From JBDHZU01 sp039812085 (GTDB taxonomy: Bacteria; Actinomycetota; Actinomycetes; S36-B12; UBA10799): a stretch of DNA of 28,726 bases. Numbering within the stretch: the stretch's first letter is position 1; every line of letters starts with the position of its first letter. Shown here one piece after another: positions 23,366 to 28,726 of the stretch. The notes beneath the pieces are model-generated. The model did not search any database. It was not told the origin of the DNA and saw only the letters and a program-made list of their open reading frames with translations. The stretch is from contig JBDHZU010000009.1 of NCBI GenBank assembly GCA_039812085.1, forward strand, positions 1 through 28,726, read 5' to 3'. A program made the translations under genes and the position numbers.

Positions 23366-24398
23366 CGTAGACCTAACCGACTCCGCTGTGCCGGTGAAGC
23401 TGACAGCGAAGGACTTCAAGAGCGACCAAGAAGTGCGCTGGTGCCCTGGTTGTGGTGACTACGCGATCCTCGCTGCGGTGCAGTCGTTCCTGCCGGAACT
23501 GGGTATCCCCCGCGAGAACATCTGCTTTATCTCCGGGATCGGCTGCAGCTCCCGCTTCCCGTACTACCTGACGACGTACGGCATGCATTCCATCCATGGA
23601 CGCGCACCGTCCATCGCGACTGGCCTCGCAGTGTCTCGCCCGGACCTGTCGGTCTGGGTGGTCACTGGCGACGGTGACGCCTTGAGCATCGGTGGCAACC
23701 ACCTGATCCATGCTTTGCGCCGCAACGTCAACCTGAAGATTCTGTTGTTCAACAACCGCATCTACGGATTGACCAAGGGGCAGTACTCGCCCACCTCCGA
23801 GCAGGGCAAGGTCACTAAGTCCACGCCGATGGGTTCGCTGGACTACCCGTTCAATCCGCTGTCGTTGGCGATTGGCGCAGAGGCCACGTTCGTCGCACGC
23901 ACGGTCGATTCCGATCGCAAGCATCTGACCGATGTGCTGCGCCAAGCCAGCCAACATGAAGGCACGGCGCTGGTGGAGATCTACCAGAACTGCAACATCT
24001 TCAATGACGGCGCTTTCGACCTGCTGAAGAACCCAGAGACGCGCGACGACGAAGTCATCCCGCTGGTTCAAGACCAGCCGATCATCTTCGGCGCCGAGGG
24101 CCAGCACTGCGTGGTTCGCACCGAACACGGCAGCCTGCAGATCGTCCCCACCGATTCAGTCGACCCGGTTGAAATCGTGGTGCACGATGCACACCACCCA
24201 GACACCGCCACTGCGTTCGCACTGTCACGCCTATCCGATCCGGAGACGTTGCACCAAACCCCCATCGGAGTTCTGCGTGATGTTCAACGGCCCAGCTACG
24301 ACCGCCTCATGCAGTCGCAACTAGAGACCGCTCAAGAACAAGGCTCTGGCGATCTACAAGCCATGCTTCGCGGTGCCGACACCTGGACGATCGACTAA
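23358..24398 (+). CDS. korB: 2-oxoacid:acceptor oxidoreductase subunit beta, thiamine-diphosphate and Fe-S binding
   Basis: The 346-aa beta subunit binds thiamine diphosphate through GDGD (104-107, in VVTGDGDALSIGGNH) and NNRIYGLTKGQ. Four cysteines, C29 and C32 (CPGCGDY), C63 (GIGCSSRFPYY) and C212 (QNCNIFND), are placed as in KorB/PorB proteins that hold one [4Fe-4S] cluster. The ATG has GAAGGA 7 bases upstream and overlaps korA by 8 bases, so the subunits are made together. The stop overlaps the stop of the convergent patatin gene by 4 bases. The divergent ferredoxin-like gene is a possible electron acceptor. Confidence 0.96.
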   Translation: MADVDLTDSAVPVKLTAKDFKSDQEVRWCPGCGDYAILAAVQSFLPELGIPRENICFISGIGCSSRFPYYLTTYGMHSIHGRAPSIATGLAVSRPDLSVWVVTGDGDALSIGGNHLIHALRRNVNLKILLFNNRIYGLTKGQYSPTSEQGKVTKSTPMGSLDYPFNPLSLAIGAEATFVARTVDSDRKHLTDVLRQASQHEGTALVEIYQNCNIFNDGAFDLLKNPETRDDEVIPLVQDQPIIFGAEGQHCVVRTEHGSLQIVPTDSVDPVEIVVHDAHHPDTATAFALSRLSDPETLHQTPIGVLRDVQRPSYDRLMQSQLETAQEQGSGDLQAMLRGADTWTID

Positions 24399-25282
24399 CT
24401 CGTCTCAGGCTCTGCTCGCCCCATGGTTTGCGGTGGACTTCCGTAAACCCCGGGGCCATCAACATCGAGTTCAGATAGCCACTTCTTAGCGATCTCGTAC
24501 GACTCGACGTTGTTCTCCTGCGTCTTGCCGAACTCCCAGGGACGGGCAGCAGGTGGCCAGTTTCCCGGCACATACAGAATCGTTCGATCCTGGTGCAGAG
24601 CAAGATCGACCTTGACTTGCTGGCCGGTAAACATGGCCGCTGCACGCAGGATCGTATGGCCCAGTGTGGGCGTGGTGCGTGGGGCGAACAAGGCGAACGC
24701 GGCGTCGAAAACAACGATTGTGTTCGCGCCGTTCTGCGCAGCAACTCCAATAGGGACGTTGGCTAGCACACCACCGTCGATGTAATGCCCGCCATCTCGT
24801 TCCACTTCCGGGAAGACACCGGGAATCGCGATACTGGCCACCAATGCGGAGATCAGATCGCCGGAACTGAACTGAGCGATATCGCCGGTCACCGCATCAG
24901 CAGCAACCGCAATCATGGGCAATTGCAGCTCATTGAAATCACGGGCAACCAAGGCGTCCGTGATCATCTTGCGGACCGACTTGGGGTTCGCGATGTGAGA
25001 CTGCATCGTCATGGTGTTGCGCATCGCTTGGGCAGTGGTGCCAAAGACGGTTTCCCGCGTCACTCCCGACCAGATTGCAGACAATCGGTCGCCCGCCACC
25101 TCAGGGTTTTCCGCTACGGCTGCCGCGTGCAGTGACCCCACCGATGTACCGACGGTGAAGTCAGGAACGATCCCAGCTCGTTGCACGGCACGTAGTTGTC
25201 CGACCTGTACGGAACCGTAGGAACCGCCCCCACCAAAGACGAAAGCAATCGGTCTCGGTAAGTCATCGAACTGTCCAGACAC
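24395..25282 (-). CDS. Patatin-like phospholipase / serine hydrolase
   Basis: The protein has the complete Ser-Asp dyad of the patatin fold: oxyanion loop GGGGSYG (17-23), nucleophile S47 in GTSVG, and D169 in DGG, within about 295 aa. It probably hydrolyses acyl esters of membrane or storage lipids and resembles bacterial RssA-like proteins. No signal peptide is present, so it acts in the cytoplasm or at the inner membrane. The GTG at 25282 is my choice because the family begins shortly before the glycine loop. A TTG at 25336 would add 18 residues; neither has a ribosome-binding site. It converges on korB with overlapping stops. Confidence 0.85.
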   Translation of the reverse strand: MSGQFDDLPRPIAFVFGGGGSYGSVQVGQLRAVQRAGIVPDFTVGTSVGSLHAAAVAENPEVAGDRLSAIWSGVTRETVFGTTAQAMRNTMTMQSHIANPKSVRKMITDALVARDFNELQLPMIAVAADAVTGDIAQFSSGDLISALVASIAIPGVFPEVERDGGHYIDGGVLANVPIGVAAQNGANTIVVFDAAFALFAPRTTPTLGHTILRAAAMFTGQQVKVDLALHQDRTILYVPGNWPPAARPWEFGKTQENNVESYEIAKKWLSELDVDGPGVYGSPPQTMGRAEPETS

Positions 25283-25369
25283 GAAGAACAAGTGTGGCCG
25301 AAATGCAGTCCCCGATGTCGGATGGAAGACCGTCAATCCTGTCCGATATTTATTTCCGACATCCCGAAC

Positions 25370-25954
25370 TCAGATGCCATCCTCTGACTGTTCTTCGGGG
25401 CACTTTGGTGTCGCTAGTCCGAGCAAGACGACACGGTTGCTGTCCTCGTACACGTACTGCTTATTTGCATACTGATATGCCGTCCGCACTCCCGTTGCAG
25501 ACCCTTTTCCGGATTTCACGGTTCGCACCCGCAACAACAGCTCGTAGGTATCGCCAGGAGAAATCGAGGCTCCTTGCGCCACTATCCGATGACTCCATTG
25601 CAGCGGAGGATCGTAGTCATTGGGGTGCATAGGGACTGAAGTGATGAAAGTTCGTCCCGGCGGAGACTCTCCAGGAACCAAGACCTGTTCAAGGATTTCA
25701 ACGTTGTCACTCTCGATAAAGCTGGCCCCCGAGATCCGCACATCGGATGACCCATTATTGGTCAACGTCCGTGCACCAAGCCAGCTTTCACTTTGCGTCT
25801 TGTCCGCACAAGAAGTCCACGGATCGAACGGACCCTCTTTCTTGAGAATCTCCGCATTAAGCGGCCCATCCATCGATGGCTCCTGGCTACGCGTTACACA
25901 ACCTGTCACTAGAAGGACAGACAAAACCGCCACAGCCAGACGCATCCATTTCAC
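25370..25954 (-). CDS. Predicted lipoprotein of unknown function, copy 2 of a tandem pair
   Basis: About 194 aa from the GTG at 25954; an ATG at 26005 would overlap the upstream gene by 35 bases. A lipoprotein signal peptide ends in LLVTGC with the acylated cysteine at residue 19. The mature part aligns along its length with the neighbouring lipoprotein: CAD-(4)-SESWLGARTLTN, VLVPGESPPGRTFITSVP, a WSHRIVAQGA block, a YELLLRVR strand, and a terminal LGLATPKCPEE. Two conserved cysteines bracket the domain and may form a disulfide. The pattern of alternating strands suggests an immunoglobulin-like beta sandwich, which is an inference. I do not recognise the family. Confidence 0.8.
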   Translation of the reverse strand: MKWMRLAVAVLSVLLVTGCVTRSQEPSMDGPLNAEILKKEGPFDPWTSCADKTQSESWLGARTLTNNGSSDVRISGASFIESDNVEILEQVLVPGESPPGRTFITSVPMHPNDYDPPLQWSHRIVAQGASISPGDTYELLLRVRTVKSGKGSATGVRTAYQYANKQYVYEDSNRVVLLGLATPKCPEEQSEDGI

Positions 25955-25970
25955 GGTATTCAATCCACGA

Positions 25971-26570
25971 TCACGAAGACGAGTCACTAGCCGGAGGGAA
26001 CTCATCCGGACATTCGGGGGTTTTCAGTCCCAGAACCGCAGAACGGGTCGTCTCCTTGTGTGCGAATGTCTTACCGGCATATGAGTAGGTAGTCATCACG
26101 CCGTTGAACATTCCCTCACCGGTTCCATGCACACCAATCCTGAGAACCAACTCATATGAAACACCTGGTTTGAGTGTTGCCCCAACCGCTGAGACCCGCT
26201 GATCCCATTGATAGTGCGGTTTCCCATACCCAGTCTGATCAAAAGGAACCCCAGTGATCAAAGTCCTTCCAGGCGCTTTTTCTGGAACCAAAACTGATTC
26301 GTACAGAGTGATATTGCTGTCATTCATTAAGGAGACTGTCTCGATTACGGCGGCACTGTCCCCATGGTTCGTCATAGTCCGAGCCCCAAACCAGCTCTGC
26401 TCATGTGAAGCTTCCGCACACGACATCACTGGACCTTGAGCCGCTTCCCCTTGATTGATTGGCCCACCTTCCGAGATAGCCGAAGATGCGCCCGAGACGC
26501 CCGAAGACGCCCGACACCCTGACAACAGCAACAACAAACACAACGATCCGAGAAGCATGCGCAGACGCAT
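25971..26570 (-). CDS. Predicted lipoprotein of unknown function, copy 1 of a tandem pair
   Basis: 199 aa from the ATG at 26570, with GGTGG 8 bases upstream; a GTG at 26582 is an alternative. The signal peptide ends in LLLLSGC with the lipid-bearing cysteine at residue 19, the same position as in its neighbour. The mature domain shares CAE-(5)-QSWFGARTMTN, VLVPEKAPGRTLITGVPF, YQWDQRVSAVGA, YELVLRIG and LGLKTPECPDE with the downstream gene, which starts 16 bases after its stop. The pair arose by tandem duplication followed by divergence. It should be anchored on the outer face of the cytoplasmic membrane. Function unknown. Confidence 0.82.
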   Translation of the reverse strand: MRLRMLLGSLCLLLLLSGCRASSGVSGASSAISEGGPINQGEAAQGPVMSCAEASHEQSWFGARTMTNHGDSAAVIETVSLMNDSNITLYESVLVPEKAPGRTLITGVPFDQTGYGKPHYQWDQRVSAVGATLKPGVSYELVLRIGVHGTGEGMFNGVMTTYSYAGKTFAHKETTRSAVLGLKTPECPDEFPPASDSSS

Positions 26571-26865
26571 AGGTCTAACCACCGATCACGATGACGCGGC
26601 CAGGATCTTGGGTAACCGGGCCGTCAAGACCACAGGCCTTTACCCGCGTATATCCGCTTCGCGGACCTACTAGGAGAAATTGCGAGGGAAAACACGACAC
26701 ATGTCGTGACCAACACAGTTCGAGGACCAACGCTCACAGATAGCTCCATTCGATTCGGTGACCGCACTATGGCAGAACTTGATCACCAACTGTGCAGGAA
26801 ATCCAAATAACAGCGGAGCAAATTTCAATCTCGAAATATGGGCGGGACTTGGGGCCCGTGAATTA
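26571..26865. other. Gap between lipoprotein and polyprenyl synthase genes
   Basis: This stretch of about 295 bases looks richer in A+T than its surroundings. It holds two small hairpins: TCCGC-TTC-GCGGA at 26653-26665, and CACGAC-ACAT-GTCGTG at 26693-26708. A 38-codon minus-strand frame (26670-26786) encodes four cysteines but has no ribosome-binding site. No convincing gene is present; it may be a decayed one. Confidence 0.4.
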
Positions 26866-27855
26866 TTAGGTGTGACGGTCGACGACGTAGTCCGCGAGGG
26901 CGAATAGGGCGTCCTTGACAGGCCCCGCTGGCAAACCTTCGACGCTATCTCGCGCCTGCTGCGCCCAGTCGGCGGCAACCGTACGAGCTTGCTGTAACGC
27001 ATCAGATTGCAGGATCCAATGAAGCGCCTGCTCGTGATCAGTCTCGTCTGGCAGGGGGCGAGACAACAGGTCACGGATGTCGTCCGGTGTATCGGGATCA
27101 CGCAAAGCCAGTAGTGCGGGCAATGTCTTGATGCCCTCGCGTAGATCGGTTCCTTGCGTCTTACCGGACAGCTTCGAGTCACTGACCAGATCGACCAGAT
27201 CATCAGCAATTTGGAAAGCGACACCGATTCGTTCGCCGTACTGGGTCATCATCTCGATCGTGGCGTCGTCGCATCCACCGAAGATGGAGCCATAGCGACC
27301 AGACGTTGCAATCAATGAACCCGTCTTATCGGCCAGTACCTGCAGGTGATGTTCGACCGGATCCTCATCTGCTTCTGGACCGACAGTCTCGTGGATCTGA
27401 CCCATCACCAAACGCTCGAACGTCTCCGCTTGAATTCGCACAGCGAGTGGACCCAGGTCAGCCAACAAGGCAGATGAACGCGCGAAGAGGAAGTCTCCCG
27501 TGAGGATGGCAACGCTGTTGTCCCAGCGGGCATTCGCTGAGTCAGTCCCTCGACGACGACTCGCCTCGTCCATCACGTCGTCGTGATACAGCGTGGCCAA
27601 GTGAGTCAGTTCCACCACCACAGCCGCCTGACGAACCGACTCCGATTCCGGGTCGCCCAAGTTCGCCGCCAACAAAGTGAGCATGGGACGGAACCGCTTA
27701 CCGCCAGCAATGACTAGGTGACGAGCCGTTGATGCGATGAATGCATCGTCGCTCTTTACCGAGTCACCGAGCAGCTCCTCAACATCGGCGAGCTGACGAT
27801 CCAAGGCACGTTCAAGCTCGGGGTCACGCAGGAAGCGCCCCAGTCCGCTTGTCAC
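26866..27855 (-). CDS. Long-chain polyprenyl diphosphate synthase
   Basis: The 329-aa trans-prenyltransferase condenses isopentenyl diphosphate units onto an allylic primer. The two aspartate-rich motifs are complete: DDVMD at 92-96 (first Asp-rich motif, followed by RRRG) and DDLVD at 218-222. GGKRFRP lies at 51-57. The residue five places before the first motif is alanine (A87); a small residue there is typical of enzymes making long chains, so a menaquinone side chain of C35-C45 is likely. The GTG at 27855 has GAGGG 7 bases upstream; the TTG at 27876 lacks one. Position just after nuoN is common in actinobacteria and fits a role in quinone supply. Confidence 0.93.
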   Translation of the reverse strand: MTSGLGRFLRDPELERALDRQLADVEELLGDSVKSDDAFIASTARHLVIAGGKRFRPMLTLLAANLGDPESESVRQAAVVVELTHLATLYHDDVMDEASRRRGTDSANARWDNSVAILTGDFLFARSSALLADLGPLAVRIQAETFERLVMGQIHETVGPEADEDPVEHHLQVLADKTGSLIATSGRYGSIFGGCDDATIEMMTQYGERIGVAFQIADDLVDLVSDSKLSGKTQGTDLREGIKTLPALLALRDPDTPDDIRDLLSRPLPDETDHEQALHWILQSDALQQARTVAADWAQQARDSVEGLPAGPVKDALFALADYVVDRHT

Positions 27856-27934
27856 AGTGCTGCCCTCGCCGGTCAAGATGGTTGAGTTCGTTGACTATTC
27901 TCGCAGACCGCTTTTACGCAGTCACTGCAGTCAA

Positions 27935-28726
27935 TTACCGCACGAACAATCCGGCCTTGTCGGCCAGTTCCAAGAACGACTGGGGAAGGATTCCCAGCAG
28001 AACGGTGAAGCCGACGCCAGCAGCAATCGCCACGGCAGTAAATGAGCTTGGAACAACGACATCCGGACCATCAGCCTGCGGCTTAGCAAAGAACATCAGC
28101 ACGATGACTCGCATATAGAAGAACGCCGAGATAGCCGAGGCGATCACAGCCACAATCACGACGGGAGTCGCGCCACCGGCGATACCCGCGGAGAAGATCG
28201 CGAACTTCCCCATGAAACCGGCAGTCAACGGAATCCCCGCGAAGCTCAACAAGAACAGCGCATATGCGCCAGCCACCCAAGGCGCTCGTTTACCAAGCCC
28301 AGCCCATGACGACAAGTGGGTCGCTTCTCCGTTGCTGTCGCGAACCAGGGACACCACCGCGAAACCACCGATCGTGGCACCGGCATATGCAACCAAGTAG
28401 AAAAGCAACGCCGATACAGCCTGCTTGTTCGTCGCGATGATCGCGATGAGCAGGAAGCCCGCATGTGCGATTGACGAGTAGGCAAGCATTCGCTTCATAT
28501 CAGTTTGCGTCAGCGCGAAGATGGAGCCAGCCAACATGGTGAGGATCGCGATGATCCAGAACATCGGCCGCCAGTCCCAGTGCATGTTGCCGAACGCCAC
28601 GTACATCAAACGCAGGAACGCCCCGAACCCAGCGATCTTCACGCATGACGCCATGAATGCAGTGATCGCAGTCGGCGAACCTTGGTAGACGTCCGGGGTC
28701 CACATGTGGAACGGAACAGCCGCCAC
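27935..28726 (-). CDS. nuoN: NADH-quinone oxidoreductase subunit N, C-terminal part (5' end outside window)
   Basis: The visible 263 residues are the C-terminal half of the antiporter-like proton-pumping subunit NuoN. VPFHMWTPDVYQGSPT is the conserved loop after a helix that lies beyond the window edge, so the GTG at the edge is not the start. Further helices include VKIAGFGAFLRL, QTDMKRMLAYSSIAHAGF (with the conserved Lys of the proton channel), and PLTAGFMGKFAIF. The gene ends 79 bases before the polyprenyl synthase gene. It is the last gene of the housekeeping nuo operon, which presumably lies to the right. Confidence 0.95.
   Translation of the reverse strand: MAAVPFHMWTPDVYQGSPTAITAFMASCVKIAGFGAFLRLMYVAFGNMHWDWRPMFWIIAILTMLAGSIFALTQTDMKRMLAYSSIAHAGFLLIAIIATNKQAVSALLFYLVAYAGATIGGFAVVSLVRDSNGEATHLSSWAGLGKRAPWVAGAYALFLLSFAGIPLTAGFMGKFAIFSAGIAGGATPVVIVAVIASAISAFFYMRVIVLMFFAKPQADGPDVVVPSSFTAVAIAAGVGFTVLLGILPQSFLELADKAGLFVR

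Noticed and set aside
1..28726. Insertion sequences, transposases, prophage genes, toxin-antitoxin or defence genes
   Set aside because: I looked for transposase, integrase, restriction, Cas and small paired toxin-like frames on both strands and found none that could be supported.

Overview
The window is chromosomal DNA from a member of the Actinomycetota. The evidence is the gene order (thrT-metT-rpmG-hadA-hadB, trpT-secE-nusG-rplK-rplA-rplJ-rplL-rpoB-rpoC), the HadA/HadB-type dehydratases, an RpoC whose zinc and catalytic residues carry the same numbers as in mycobacteria, GTG/TTG starts, and base composition that looks like mid-to-high fifties % G+C by eye (not computed). The genus cannot be told from the sequence. 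The genes are tightly packed: start-stop overlaps inside operons, and three convergent pairs that overlap at their stop codons.

Layout. Positions 1-157 are the tail of an unidentified plus-strand gene, which meets rpoC at a strong bidirectional hairpin. From 12202 down to 218, all on the minus strand, lies the transcription/translation block tRNA-Trp, secE, nusG, rplK, rplA, (L10 leader with attenuator), rplJ, rplL, terminator, promoter, rpoB, rpoC. NusG and L10 carry unusually long acidic, Ala/Glu-rich extensions. A plus-strand class I aminotransferase (12490-13698) then converges on murB. Running into murB from the right (minus strand) are tRNA-Thr, tRNA-Met, rpmG, a FabG-like reductase and two MaoC-type dehydratases resembling HadA and HadB, a fatty-acid elongation set.

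From about 17.1 to 19.7 kb comes a more accessory stretch: a Pr6Pr/AIG1-like membrane protein, a divergent secreted glycine-rich protein preceded by two phased palindromes, and a 53-bp direct repeat that duplicates the 3' end and terminator of tRNA-Tyr. YajQ follows and converges on a three-gene minus-strand operon of small NuoB-, NuoC- and NuoI-like proteins. That operon is divergent from korA-korB, which encode a 2-oxoacid:ferredoxin oxidoreductase. Together they suggest a ferredoxin-based electron route from 2-oxoglutarate to an unusual complex-I-like module. A patatin-like hydrolase, two tandem paralogous lipoproteins of unknown function, a long-chain polyprenyl diphosphate synthase (probably for the quinone side chain) and the C-terminal part of nuoN complete the window.

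The most unusual items are the stand-alone NuoB/C/I set beside KorAB, the tRNA-Tyr direct repeat, the phased palindromes before the glycine-rich protein, the NusG/L10 acidic extensions and the orphan lipoprotein pair.
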